The notes beneath the pieces were generated by a model. That model saw only the letters and a program-made list of their open reading frames with translations, ran no database searches and was not told the origin of the DNA. Position numbers and translations under genes: made by a program. A DNA stretch of 64,000 nucleotides from Burkholderia pyrrocinia (GTDB lineage Bacteria; Pseudomonadota; Gammaproteobacteria; Burkholderiales; Burkholderiaceae), in the NCBI RefSeq assembly GCF_003330765.1, contig NZ_CP024903.1:186001-250000 (forward strand), in the 5' to 3' direction. This document shows positions 53,122 through 62,533 of this stretch, piece after piece; within the stretch, counting starts at the first letter, position 1, and every line of letters begins with the position of its first letter.

Positions 53122-54471
53122 ATGTCAGCGACTGACACGATGCCGGCGCGATCGCCGGCCAACTGGCTCGAACGCCGCTTCGCGCTCGCCGCGCGCGGCA
53201 CGAGCGTGCGCACCGAGACGATCGCGGGCGTCACGTCGTTTCTCGCGGCGGCGTACCTGCTCGTCGTGATCCCGTCGCTGCTCGCGACGGGCGGCATGGA
53301 GCGCGGCGCGGCGACGACCGCGACGATCATCGTGTTCGTGCTGTTCACCACGCTGATGGGGCTCTATGCGAACCTGCCGTTCCTCGTCGGCCCCGGCATC
53401 GGCGGCTCGGTGATCATCGGCGTGACGCTCGCGACGACGGAGCACGTCGGCTGGCAGACGGGCCTTGGCATCGCATGCGTGTCGGGCGTGCTGTTCTTCC
53501 TGCTGACGATCCTCGGCGCGCGCGGCGTGGTGGTGCGGCTGATTCCGGTGCAGATCAAGCTCGGGCTCGGCGCGTCGATCGGCCTGTTCGTCACGATGCT
53601 CGGGCTGCGCAACGCGGGGATGGTCGTCGCGAACGCGAAGACCAACGCGTTCGCGCTCGGCGATTTCTCGCGGCCGGGCGCGCTCGTCGCGCTGATCGGC
53701 CTGGCGGTCGCGGTCGTGCTGCAGGCGCGCAAGGTGCCCGGCGCGATCCTGATCGCGATCCTCGCTGCGGCCGCGGCCGGCGTGCCGCTCGGCGTCACGC
53801 ACCTGCCCGCGTCGTTGGTGTCGCTGCCGCACAGCATCGCGCCGATCGCATTCAAGCTCGACATCGGCAGCGCGTTGAGCCTGGCGGCCGCGCCGTACCT
53901 GTTCGCGTTCTTCGCGGCGGAGTTCTTCTCGACGCTCGGCACCGCGCTCGCAGTTGGTGCGAAGGCGAACCTGCTCGACGAACACGGCAACCTGCCGGAC
54001 ATCAACCGGCCGTTCCTCGTCGATTCGCTCGCCGCGACGCTCGGGCCCGTGCTTGGCATTCCCGCGCTGACTGCGCTGATCGAATCGGCGGCGGGCGTCG
54101 AAGCGGGCGGCCGCAGCGGGCTGTCGTCGCTGGCCGCGGCCGTGCTGTTCGCCGCGATGCTGCTGTTCGTGCCGGTCGCGCTCGCGATCCCGAAGGAAGC
54201 GACCGCGCCGGCGCTGATCCTGATCGGGTTGTCGATGTTCGCAACGATCCGCCATACGCATTTCGACGACTTCACCGATGCGCTGCCCGTGATGTCGATG
54301 GTGCTGCTGACGCTGATGTCGAACAGTTTCGGCACCGGCATTGCGGGCGGGCTGCTGTGCTATGTGCTCGTCAAGCTGCTGGCCGGCCGCTGGCGCGACC
54401 TGTCGTGGGGGCTCGTCGTGCTCGCGATTCCGCTCGGCTATTACTTCTGGACCGTCGTGAAGCCGCACTGA
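53122..54471 (+). CDS. NCS2/AzgA-type purine permease
   Basis: A 449-aa membrane carrier with 12-14 helices. The AzgA-like layout is clear: RTETIAGVTSFLAAAYLLVVIP at the start, the NCS2 substrate region VGPGIGGSVIIGV and FFSTLGTALAVGAKANLLDE. Relatives take up adenine, guanine and hypoxanthine with protons. It precedes a deaminase gene by 45 bp and follows the LysR gene divergently. Purine type cannot be fixed from sequence. Confidence 0.88.
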   Translation: MSATDTMPARSPANWLERRFALAARGTSVRTETIAGVTSFLAAAYLLVVIPSLLATGGMERGAATTATIIVFVLFTTLMGLYANLPFLVGPGIGGSVIIGVTLATTEHVGWQTGLGIACVSGVLFFLLTILGARGVVVRLIPVQIKLGLGASIGLFVTMLGLRNAGMVVANAKTNAFALGDFSRPGALVALIGLAVAVVLQARKVPGAILIAILAAAAAGVPLGVTHLPASLVSLPHSIAPIAFKLDIGSALSLAAAPYLFAFFAAEFFSTLGTALAVGAKANLLDEHGNLPDINRPFLVDSLAATLGPVLGIPALTALIESAAGVEAGGRSGLSSLAAAVLFAAMLLFVPVALAIPKEATAPALILIGLSMFATIRHTHFDDFTDALPVMSMVLLTLMSNSFGTGIAGGLLCYVLVKLLAGRWRDLSWGLVVLAIPLGYYFWTVVKPH

Positions 54472-54516
54472 GAGACGGCTTTCGCGACGCATCGGCACTA
54501 CCCACAAGAGACTGAA

Positions 54517-55617
54517 ATGAAGGGAACACCAGGCAACGTCCCGGCCGCGCGCACGGGCATCGAAATCACGCCGGCCCATCGGGCCTTCTTCCGCGCGCTG
54601 CCGAAGGTCGAGCTGCATTGCCATCTGCTCGGCGCGGTGCGGCACGACACGTTCGTCGCGCTCGCGGAACGCAGCGGCGCGCCGATCGAGCGCGCGGAGA
54701 TCGACGCGTTTTATGCGCGCGGCGAGAAGCCGGTCGGCGTGCTGCACGTGCTGCGCGCGCTGGACAAATATCTGCTCACGCAGCCCGACGACCTGCGGCG
54801 GATCGCATACGAGTATCTGGAAGATGCGGCTGCGCACAACGTTCGGCATGCAGAATTTTTCTGGAACCCGACGGGCACGGTGCGCGTATCGGGCATCGCG
54901 TATGCGGACGCGCAGGCCGCGATCGTGACGGCGATCCGCGATGCCGCGCGCGACTTCGGGATCGGCGCGCGCCTGATTCCGAGCATCGATCGCGAGCAGG
55001 ATCCCGACGAGGCAGTCGCGATCGTCGAATGGATGAAGGCGAATCGCGCGGACGAGGTCGCGGGGCTCGGGATCGACTATCGCGAGAACGACCGGCCGCC
55101 GGAGCTGTTCTGGAAGGCTTACCGCAACGCGCGCGCGGCCGGCTTCCGCACGACCGCGCATGCGGGCGAGTTCGGGATGCCGTGGTGCAACGTCGAGACG
55201 GCCGTCGATCTGCTGCAGGTCGATCGCGTCGATCACGGTTATACGATCGTCGACAACCCCGAGCTGTGCGCGCGCTATGCGGAACGCGGGATCGTGTTCA
55301 CCGTCGTGCCGACGAATTCGTACTACCTGCGCACGCTGCCGCCGGAGCAATGGGCGGAACGGCATCCAATGCGCAAGATGCCGGGCCTCGGGTTGAAGAT
55401 CCATCCGAACACCGACGATCCGACGCTGCACAAGGTCAATCCGAGCGAGGCGTGGGAGCTGATGTTCAGCCATTTCGGCTTCACGGTCGCCGAGCTGAAG
55501 CAGTTCATGCTGAACGGGATCGACGGCGCGTGGGTGGACGAAGCGACGAAAGGCGCATGGCGTGCGGCATGGGCGCCTGAATACGACGCGCTGGCCGCCG
55601 CGCTCGCGGCGGGCTGA
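54517..55617 (+). CDS. ADA-family purine deaminase (adenosine or adenine deaminase)
   Basis: A 366-aa amidohydrolase. Zinc and catalytic residues: His pair in KVELHCHLLG (canonical HxH), His and Glu in TAHAGEFGMPW, His in VDHGYTIV, and Asp-Asp in IHPNTDDPTLHK. The family deaminates adenosine, adenine or related purines. Here the exported nucleoside hydrolase would yield free bases outside, favouring a base as substrate, but that is inference. It ends in a strong terminator 16 bp after the stop. Confidence 0.82.
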   Translation: MKGTPGNVPAARTGIEITPAHRAFFRALPKVELHCHLLGAVRHDTFVALAERSGAPIERAEIDAFYARGEKPVGVLHVLRALDKYLLTQPDDLRRIAYEYLEDAAAHNVRHAEFFWNPTGTVRVSGIAYADAQAAIVTAIRDAARDFGIGARLIPSIDREQDPDEAVAIVEWMKANRADEVAGLGIDYRENDRPPELFWKAYRNARAAGFRTTAHAGEFGMPWCNVETAVDLLQVDRVDHGYTIVDNPELCARYAERGIVFTVVPTNSYYLRTLPPEQWAERHPMRKMPGLGLKIHPNTDDPTLHKVNPSEAWELMFSHFGFTVAELKQFMLNGIDGAWVDEATKGAWRAAWAPEYDALAAALAAG

Positions 55618-55632
55618 ACGCGATCGAGTGCT

Positions 55633-55668
55633 TCGCCGGCCGGCACGTCGTCCGGCCGGCGATTTTTT
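55633..55668 (+). terminator. intrinsic terminator after the purine module
   Basis: TCGCCGGCCGG (55633-55643) pairs perfectly with CCGGCCGGCGA (55652-55662) around an 8-nt loop, followed by T6. Confidence 0.92.
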
Positions 55669-55842
55669 CGGATGGGGAAGGTAGTCGCCCTCGAAATCGG
55701 ACAGCGTGCCTGCGCTCCGTCATGGTTGAGCGATGACGGCGATGGTGCGCGGCGCAGGCGGCAACCGCCGGCGTCTTGGCGTGCTCCTATAATGAGCGCC
55801 GACACGATCACGGCAACAATAAAAACGAGGGCGACCCTTCCG

Positions 55843-57735
55843 ATGGGCAATCGATCATGGCTGTATCTCCAGGCCGGTGACGGCGACGACGCGCGAACGA
55901 TCCCGTTCGCGGAATCCAATAACCACTTCCCGCTGCTGTGGCGCGTGCTGCTTGCCGACGGCGGCGCAGGCGACGCGATTACCGATCAGCGCGTGTTCGG
56001 CGACGCCGGCACGCCGAATCTCGTGAGCGACGCACGCGCCGCGCATGCGCGCGTCAGCCGGCTCGCGTCGTTCGTCGCCGCGTATCCGTTGCCGGGCGAC
56101 GATCCGGCGCTGGCGCGCCAGTTCGATGCGGTCGTGCGTCATCTCGGCGAATCGATCGATGCGCTCGGCGACGCGCAGGGCGCGCCGCGGTTTTCCGCGA
56201 ATGTCGACGAACTGTCATGGCTCGACGGCGGCGATCCGGACGATTTCATCAACCAGGAACGCGATGCCTGCACGCGCCTGTGGTGGCGCGTCGCGAACTG
56301 CATGGACTTCCGCGACGTGCGCGGCGTGCGCGACGTGCTCGAGATCGACATGCCCGCCGACTGGCGCGACTGGGCGTGGGGCTTCGGGTTCGGCGGCCTG
56401 TCGCACTACTACTTCTGGCGCCAGGAGCCGCCGCGCCGCGCGACCTATGAAGATCTGTTCGGCGGCGGCGAACTGCATGGCGACTATCTCGGCGACGGCA
56501 CGTTCAGCTTTCGCGCGCGCAACGGGCAGTGGGGCGTGCGGCGCGAAACCGACGATGCATGGAGCGTGATCGTGCCGCCCGAATGGGCGAACCTGTGGGC
56601 CAGCGGCGCGCGTAACGACCGGTTGTTGTGGGCCGCGCGCGACGGAAAGGTCGGCCTGTTGCTTGCCGACGGCGACGGCGAGGGGGCGCGGATCGTGCGC
56701 GAACCGGCGTTCGACGCGGTGTGGGATTTCAGCGGCGAAGTCGCCTGCGTGCGCGTTGGCGAGCGGTTCGGGCTTGTGCGCACGGACGGTGCGTGGGTGC
56801 TGGAACCGACGCTCGACGATTTCGGCGAGTTCACGGGCGGCGTCGCGTCCGCGAGCCTGGACGGCCGCTGGGGCTTCGTCGACACGCATGGTGCGTGGGT
56901 GATTCTGCCGCGTTTCGACGACGCGCATGAATTCGTGAACGGCGGCGTCGCGGCGGTAGCCGAAGGCGAGCAGTGGGGGCTGATCGGGCGCGACGGGCAA
57001 TGGCGCGCGCAGCCCGAGTGGGCGGCGCTCGAATGGTCGTCCGAGTGCGGTGCGTTCGTCGCGCGGCGCAGCGGTCACGTCGGTCTCGTCGATGCGAAAG
57101 GCCGGGTGATCGTCGAACCGCATTACGCGGAAGTGGCCCCGCTGACCGACGGCGACCGCGCGGAAACGTTCGACGAACTCGGCGCGATCCGCCATATCGT
57201 GCGGCGCGACGACGGGCGTTGCGCGATCGTCGACGGGCAGGGCCGCGAGCTCACGCCGTTCGACTTCGTCAACATGGGCGCGCTGTCGTGGTTGCCCGAC
57301 GACGAAGCGGTGCCGGGCGAGCTGTTCACGCGTTACGCGATCGGCGTCCTGCCGGGCGAGCCGGTGCAACTGGCGATCTGCGATCTCGAGACGGGCGCGA
57401 CGATCGCGCAGGGGCGCTACGACGATGTCGCGGGCCTGTTCTGGGGTGCCGGTCACGGCTGGCTGGCCTGCGTGCAGCACGACGACGGCAACGACGTGCG
57501 CGCGACGGTGCTGCGCGCGGACGGCACCGTGCTCCATCCGGCGCATTACACGCGGATCGGCGACGACACGCTGTTCGACGACGATGCCGCGCATGCGACG
57601 TCGATGCCGTGGTTCGTCCGCCGTGTCGAGATCGCGCAGCGCTGGAGCGTGGATGAACCGGTCGCCGCATTGCGCGACGACGGCGTGGCCGTGTGGCTGT
57701 ACGCGGATGGGCACGCGACGACGACGCCTCGGTAG
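55843..57735 (+). CDS. WG-repeat protein of unknown function
   Basis: A 630-aa soluble protein with several WG repeats in its middle (about 220-430): WGVRRET, FGLVRTDGAWVLEP, WGFVDTHGAWVILP, WGLIGRDGQW, VGLVDAKGRVIVEP. These fold as short beta meander units in proteins of varied role. The first 200 residues (acidic, with tryptophan clusters) are unlike known domains I can name. No signal peptide is seen, so cytosolic. The ATG at 55843 is chosen; an in-frame ATG at 55792 falls inside a TATAAT (55788-55793) and is probably not used. It is convergent with the PBP gene, 21 bp apart. Confidence 0.72.
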   Translation: MGNRSWLYLQAGDGDDARTIPFAESNNHFPLLWRVLLADGGAGDAITDQRVFGDAGTPNLVSDARAAHARVSRLASFVAAYPLPGDDPALARQFDAVVRHLGESIDALGDAQGAPRFSANVDELSWLDGGDPDDFINQERDACTRLWWRVANCMDFRDVRGVRDVLEIDMPADWRDWAWGFGFGGLSHYYFWRQEPPRRATYEDLFGGGELHGDYLGDGTFSFRARNGQWGVRRETDDAWSVIVPPEWANLWASGARNDRLLWAARDGKVGLLLADGDGEGARIVREPAFDAVWDFSGEVACVRVGERFGLVRTDGAWVLEPTLDDFGEFTGGVASASLDGRWGFVDTHGAWVILPRFDDAHEFVNGGVAAVAEGEQWGLIGRDGQWRAQPEWAALEWSSECGAFVARRSGHVGLVDAKGRVIVEPHYAEVAPLTDGDRAETFDELGAIRHIVRRDDGRCAIVDGQGRELTPFDFVNMGALSWLPDDEAVPGELFTRYAIGVLPGEPVQLAICDLETGATIAQGRYDDVAGLFWGAGHGWLACVQHDDGNDVRATVLRADGTVLHPAHYTRIGDDTLFDDDAAHATSMPWFVRRVEIAQRWSVDEPVAALRDDGVAVWLYADGHATTTPR

Positions 57736-57756
57736 CCCGGAGCGTCGCCGGCACGC

Positions 57757-59973
57757 TCAGCGAAAGAACCTCAGCCAGTCGAACAAACCTGAATGCTGCG
57801 CGCGTCGCTTCGGCGCCGGCGCGCTGCGCGGCCGGAAGTCGGGCGAGAACTGCGCGTGCGGATCGATCGCCCGCGCGCGCAGCGCCGCATCGTAGAACGA
57901 GCCGACGATCGGCAGCGCGCTGTGCGCGCCCGCGCCCCAGTAGTCGCTGCGCAGCGTCACGCTGCCGTCGTCGAAGCCGACCCACGCGCCGGCGACCAGT
58001 TGCGGATGCATCAGGATGAACCAGCCGTCCGTGTTGTCCTGCGTCGTGCCGGTCTTGCCGGCGACGTCGATGCGAATCCCGTAGCGCGAGCGGATGTCCG
58101 CGCCGGTCCCGTAATCGACGACGCCACGCATTGCGTCGACGAGCGTCTGCGCGGCGGCCACCGGCAACGCGCGTTCGGGGGGCGCGCTGCCGAATGCGGC
58201 GAGCACCTTGCCGTCGCGATCCTCGATGCGCGTGATCATCTGCGGCGCGACGTACACGCCGCGGTTCGCGATCGTGCCGTACGCGGACACCATCTCCTTC
58301 AGCGTGACGGGGCTCGTGCCGAGCGCGAGCGACGGCACCGCGTCGAGCGGACTGTCGCGCACGCCCATCGCGCGCGCGAGCTGCGCGACCTTCGCGGCGC
58401 CTTCGTGCTGCATCACCTGCGCGGTGATGCGATTGCGCGACAGCGCGAGCGCGTCGCGCAGCGTCATCGGCTCGCCCGTCGGCGGTTCCTCGTCGGTCGG
58501 GCGCCAGACCGCGCGGCCGTCGATCGGGATCGCGACGGGGCGGTCGATGAACGTATCGGCCGGCCGCATGCCGTCCGCGAACGCGGCGCCATAGACGAAC
58601 GGCTTGAACGTCGAGCCCGGCTGGCGCCGCGCCTGCACGACGTGATCGAACGGCTCGCTGTCGAAATCGGGACTGCCGACCCACGCCCGGATCGCGCCGT
58701 TGCGCGGATCGATCGCGACGAAGCCGGCCTGCACCTGCGTCTTGCGCTCGCACAGCGCGCGCACGAATTCGCGATTCGCGCCGAGCTGCTTCAGCGCAGC
58801 CACGTCGGCGAGCCCTGTGTCGCGAGCCTGGCGATACTCGGGCGTCTGGCGAATGAAGCCGCGGAACAGGTCGTTGCGCAGCCCGCAGCCGGACGGCCCG
58901 CGCCATGCGCTGTCGGCGATCGCCTGCAGCCGTTCGGTCTGCCGCGTCAGCGCCTGCGTGGCCATGTCCTGCAGCCGCGCATCGAGCGTCGTGCGCACGA
59001 CGAGGCCGTCCGAATAGAGATCGTAGTTGTTGCGGTCGGCCCACGCGATCAGCCACTTGCGAAGCTGCACCGCGAAGTGCGGGGCGAGGCCGGGCTGCGC
59101 CGTCTGCGGTTCGAAGTCGACACGCAGCGGCCGGCGCTGCAATTGCGCGAGCTGCGGCGGCGACAGCATGCTCATCTGCGCCATCCGGTCGAGCACGATG
59201 TTGCGCCGTTGTACCGCGCGCTCCGGATTCAGTACCGGGTTGTAATAGCTGTTGCCCTTCAGCATCCCGACGAGCGTCGCGCTTTCGACGATGTCGAGCT
59301 GGTCCGCCGATTTGCCGAAGTAGGTGCGCGCGGCCATTTCGACGCCGTACGCGTTGTACAGGAACGGTACGGTGTTCAGATAGGTCTCGAGAATCTCGTC
59401 CTTGCTGTACACCGACTCGATCTTGAAGGCGGTGATCAGTTCCTTCACCTTGCGCGTGAGCGTCGGCGCGCGGCCGACTTCATCCGGATACAGGTTGCGC
59501 GCGAGCTGCTGCGTGATCGTCGAGCCGCCCTGGCGGCCGCCCGAGAACGTGTGCAGCCCGGCCGCGATCGTGCGGCGCCAGTCGATGCCGTGATGCGCGT
59601 AGAAGCGGTGGTCCTCGGTCGCGATCAGCGCGTCGACCATGTGCGGCGAGATCTGCTTGAGCGGCACCCATTCGCGGTTGACGGGCCGGAACTCGGCGAT
59701 CAGCTGGCCGTCGGCCGACAGCACGCGCGCGGGGCGGTCGATGCGCGCCTTGCGGATATCGCCGATGCTCGGCGTGAACGGGACGAACGCGAGCAGGACC
59801 AGCAGGCCCAGCACCGGTATCGCGGCGAGCGTCAGCGCAACGCCGCGCCGCGTCGGATGACGCAGGCGATGCAGCGCGCCGGCGCACAGCGCGCGGGCGC
59901 GTGTGCGGCAGGCGGCGGTGAGCGGCGCGACGCGGGCGCGGCAGCGGGCCCACGAGTCTCGAAGGAACGGCAC
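57757..59973 (-). CDS. class A penicillin-binding protein (bifunctional)
   Basis: A 738-aa inner-membrane murein synthase with a single N-terminal helix (ALTLAAIPVLGLLVLLAFV, about 46-64). The glycosyltransferase domain has EDHRFYAHHGID, GGSTITQQLARNLY and KELITAFKIE. The transpeptidase domain has the active-site GSTFKPF, SRN in LSRNRITAQ, and KTGTT. It polymerises and crosslinks peptidoglycan. No ATG fits: GTG 59973 (MPFLRDSWARC) is chosen, and a TTG lies four codons upstream. Its C-terminal tail is basic and ends in aromatics. It is similar in size to PBP1a homologues but ungrouped. Confidence 0.9.
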   Translation of the reverse strand: MPFLRDSWARCRARVAPLTAACRTRARALCAGALHRLRHPTRRGVALTLAAIPVLGLLVLLAFVPFTPSIGDIRKARIDRPARVLSADGQLIAEFRPVNREWVPLKQISPHMVDALIATEDHRFYAHHGIDWRRTIAAGLHTFSGGRQGGSTITQQLARNLYPDEVGRAPTLTRKVKELITAFKIESVYSKDEILETYLNTVPFLYNAYGVEMAARTYFGKSADQLDIVESATLVGMLKGNSYYNPVLNPERAVQRRNIVLDRMAQMSMLSPPQLAQLQRRPLRVDFEPQTAQPGLAPHFAVQLRKWLIAWADRNNYDLYSDGLVVRTTLDARLQDMATQALTRQTERLQAIADSAWRGPSGCGLRNDLFRGFIRQTPEYRQARDTGLADVAALKQLGANREFVRALCERKTQVQAGFVAIDPRNGAIRAWVGSPDFDSEPFDHVVQARRQPGSTFKPFVYGAAFADGMRPADTFIDRPVAIPIDGRAVWRPTDEEPPTGEPMTLRDALALSRNRITAQVMQHEGAAKVAQLARAMGVRDSPLDAVPSLALGTSPVTLKEMVSAYGTIANRGVYVAPQMITRIEDRDGKVLAAFGSAPPERALPVAAAQTLVDAMRGVVDYGTGADIRSRYGIRIDVAGKTGTTQDNTDGWFILMHPQLVAGAWVGFDDGSVTLRSDYWGAGAHSALPIVGSFYDAALRARAIDPHAQFSPDFRPRSAPAPKRRAQHSGLFDWLRFFR

Positions 59974-60107
59974 GATGCGATTCAAGGCGGCAGGGCGGAG
60001 CGGGAAAGCCGCGATCCTAGCAAACGGCGCGTGCGTGCCGGCGCTCGAAACGGCCCTTCGCTTGCAGGATTTACAGACGATTACGTTTGTTGCTCGCGGA
60101 CAACCTT

Positions 60108-61616
60108 TTACGGCGCGCGCGGCCGCGATTCTTCCGACGAAACCACCTCCGCGAGCCGCTGCGCGGCTGCCTCCATCTGTGCGCGGCCGAACCCGCCGAA
60201 GCCGAGCACGAGCCCCGGGCGGGCCGTGCCCGGTGCGAACATCGGCGACACCGGGCGCACCGCGACGCCGGCTTGCGCCGCGCGCGCGACCACGTCGAGA
60301 TCGTCGATGCCGTCGGCGAGCCACAGCACGACGTGCATCCCCTGGTCGCCCGGCTGCACCCACGCGCGTTCGCGCGGCAGCCGCGCGCCGAGCGTGTCGA
60401 TCAGCAGCGCGCGCTGCTCCGCATACACGCCGCGCACGCGGCGGATGTGGCGGTCGAGGTGGCCTTCCGCGATGAACGCGGCCAGCACGTGCTGGTCGGC
60501 GGTCGGCGCATGGCGATCCATCAGCGCACGCGCGCCGCAGAACGCGGGCACGAGATCGTCGGGCGCGATCACATAACCGAGCCGCAGCGACGGAAACAGG
60601 ATCTTGCTGAACGTGCCGAGATAGATCACGCGGTCGGGGTCGAGACCCTGCAGCGACGGGAACGGATAGCCTTCGTAACGCAGCTCGCTGTCGTAGTCGT
60701 CCTCGACCACCCAGGCGCGATGCGCGCGTGCCCACGCGAGCAGCGCGTTGCGCCGCGCCATGCTCAGCGGCATGCCGAGCGGGTACTGGTGCGACGGCGT
60801 GACGAATGCGGCACGCGCATGCGGCGCGATGCGGATGCCGGCCTCGACGTCGAGGCCGTCGGCGTCGACCGGCACGCGGACCATCGCGTCGCGCCGCCCG
60901 GTGCTTTCGAGCAGCGCGGTGATGCCGCGATAGGCCGGATTCTCGACCCAGGCCTGATCGTCCGCGCCGAGCAGCACCTGGCTCGCGAGATGCAGCCCCT
61001 GCTGCGTACCGCTCGTGATCACGACCTGGCCGGCATGGCAGCGCACCGAGCGCGACCGGCGCACGTAGTCGGCGATCGCTTCGCGCAACGGCAGCGCGCC
61101 TTGCGGATCGGCATAGCCGGACGGCGCACCGGCGCCGCGTGCGCGCAGGCGGTTGCCGAGCCGGCGCCAGATGTCGTCGGGCGCGGTGAGGCCGACCGGT
61201 ACCGAGATCGCGAACGGCACGGCCGGCAGCGGACGGAATTCGCGGGCGATCCGCGCGAAGGTGGCGGCCGGTTCGGGCAGCCCGGCGCGCGCCGGGCGCC
61301 TGCGTCGGGCAGGCGCTTCGGGTTCGTTGACCGGCGGCGGTTCCGCGAGCGCGTTCGCGACCCGCGTGCCCGCGCCGCCGCTCGATTCGAGGAAGCCTTC
61401 GGCGATGAGCTGCGCATACGCATCGACGACGGTGCCGCGCGCAACCTGCAGCGCCGCCGCCAGCAACCGCGTGGACGGCAGCGTGTCGCCCGGACGGACG
61501 TCGCCGCGGCGCACGGCTTCGCGCAGCGCCTGCGCGAGCTGGCGGCTCAAGTCGCCGGTCGCGCGGTCGAGTGCGCCGAGCGACGGGATTTCGACGATCC
61601 GGGCCGTTCTTGCCAT
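60108..61616 (-). CDS. MocR-type regulator (GntR HTH fused to aminotransferase)
   Basis: A 502-aa protein. Residues about 15-80 form a GntR winged helix (LAQALREAVRRGDVRPGDTLPSTRLLAAALQVARGTVVDAY). The rest is a PLP fold-type I aminotransferase domain, with VITSGTQQGLHLASQVL, VEDDYDSELRYEG and the PLP lysine in LGTFSKILFPSLRLGY. MocR proteins are PLP-sensing regulators, often of vitamin B6 or amino-acid genes. It is divergent from a PaiB-like gene (122-bp gap with a candidate operator), which is its likely target. Confidence 0.88.
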   Translation of the reverse strand: MARTARIVEIPSLGALDRATGDLSRQLAQALREAVRRGDVRPGDTLPSTRLLAAALQVARGTVVDAYAQLIAEGFLESSGGAGTRVANALAEPPPVNEPEAPARRRRPARAGLPEPAATFARIAREFRPLPAVPFAISVPVGLTAPDDIWRRLGNRLRARGAGAPSGYADPQGALPLREAIADYVRRSRSVRCHAGQVVITSGTQQGLHLASQVLLGADDQAWVENPAYRGITALLESTGRRDAMVRVPVDADGLDVEAGIRIAPHARAAFVTPSHQYPLGMPLSMARRNALLAWARAHRAWVVEDDYDSELRYEGYPFPSLQGLDPDRVIYLGTFSKILFPSLRLGYVIAPDDLVPAFCGARALMDRHAPTADQHVLAAFIAEGHLDRHIRRVRGVYAEQRALLIDTLGARLPRERAWVQPGDQGMHVVLWLADGIDDLDVVARAAQAGVAVRPVSPMFAPGTARPGLVLGFGGFGRAQMEAAAQRLAEVVSSEESRPRAP

Positions 61617-61639
61617 GATTCTGGTCTGCTGAAATTGTT

Positions 61640-61671
61640 CCAAACCGGCTCTACAGAATAAACCAGTTTGG
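61640..61671. promoter_or_regulatory. inverted repeat, candidate MocR operator
   Basis: CCAAACCGG (61640-61648) and CCAGTTTGG (61663-61671) are inverted copies with one mismatch, 14 nt apart, in the gap between the MocR and PaiB-like genes. The related motif CTGGT also occurs at 61621-61625, so the real site may consist of repeated half-sites. Confidence 0.5.
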
Positions 61672-61738
61672 GATCACAATCGGCGCATGACGGGCCAGCG
61701 CCTGTTCCAATTCAAACCCCGCAGACTGTGGAGCCGAC

Positions 61739-62377
61739 ATGTACGTCCCCGCCGATTTCAACGAGCCCAACCCCGACGCGCTGCGCGAGCTGATCGTGCA
61801 GCATCCGTTCGGCAGCCTGATCACGCACGGGAAGAACGGGCTCGACGCGAACCACATCCCGTTCGAACTGCTGCCCGACGACAGCGGGCTCGGCGAGCTG
61901 CACGCGCATGTCGCGCGCGCGAATCCGGTCTGGCAGGACGTCGCGAACGGCGACGAGGTGCTCGTGATCTTCCGTGCCGGCGATGCGTACATCTCGCCGA
62001 ACTGGTACCCGAGCAAGCACGCGGCGCACCGGCAGGTGCCGACGTGGAACTACGTGGTCGTGCATGCGCACGGTCGCATCACGGTGCGCGACGACGAGAA
62101 GTTCGTGCGCGGCGTGGTCGCCCGGCTGACGCGCACGCACGAGTCGTCGCAGCCGGTGCCGTGGAAGATGGGCGATGCGCCGGCCGATTATCTCGACAGG
62201 ATGCTGCAGTCGATCGTCGGATTGCAGATCGAGATCACGCGGCTCGTCGGCAAGCGCAAGCTCGGGCAGAACAAGGCGGCGGAGGATATTCGCGGGGCGG
62301 GCGACGCGCTGATCGCCGGTGGGAATCTCGCGATCGGCGAAGCGATGCTGGTGGAGGCTGATGCGAAGCGGGAGTGA
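61739..62377 (+). CDS. PaiB-like FMN-binding protein
   Basis: A 212-aa member of the PaiB/FMN-binding split-barrel family, starting MYVPADFNEPNPDALRELI as these do. Further conserved stretches are FGSLITHGKNGLDANHIPF, AYISPNWYPSK and VPTWNYVVVHAHG. In Bacillus PaiB affects protease and sporulation genes, but in proteobacteria the role is unclear and it may be a flavoenzyme. It is divergent from the MocR gene, a frequent pairing. It is not expected to be membrane bound. Confidence 0.85.
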   Translation: MYVPADFNEPNPDALRELIVQHPFGSLITHGKNGLDANHIPFELLPDDSGLGELHAHVARANPVWQDVANGDEVLVIFRAGDAYISPNWYPSKHAAHRQVPTWNYVVVHAHGRITVRDDEKFVRGVVARLTRTHESSQPVPWKMGDAPADYLDRMLQSIVGLQIEITRLVGKRKLGQNKAAEDIRGAGDALIAGGNLAIGEAMLVEADAKRE

Positions 62378-62533
62378 GCCACCGGCGCGCATCGGCGAGT
62401 TTGCCCGAGCCGGACCGGGTGTGTATCGTGGGATCACGCGGCCGCGCATGCCGCGTTCGTGACCACGGCTGCATCACGGTGACACGGGCGGGGCGATGCG
62501 CGGCGATCCGACTCCCCCCTCTCATCCCACACC

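Noticed and set aside
55792..55842. Earlier start for the WG-repeat protein at ATG 55792
   Set aside because: The ATG overlaps a perfect TATAAT (55788-55793) and has no ribosome site; the added residues look like leader sequence.
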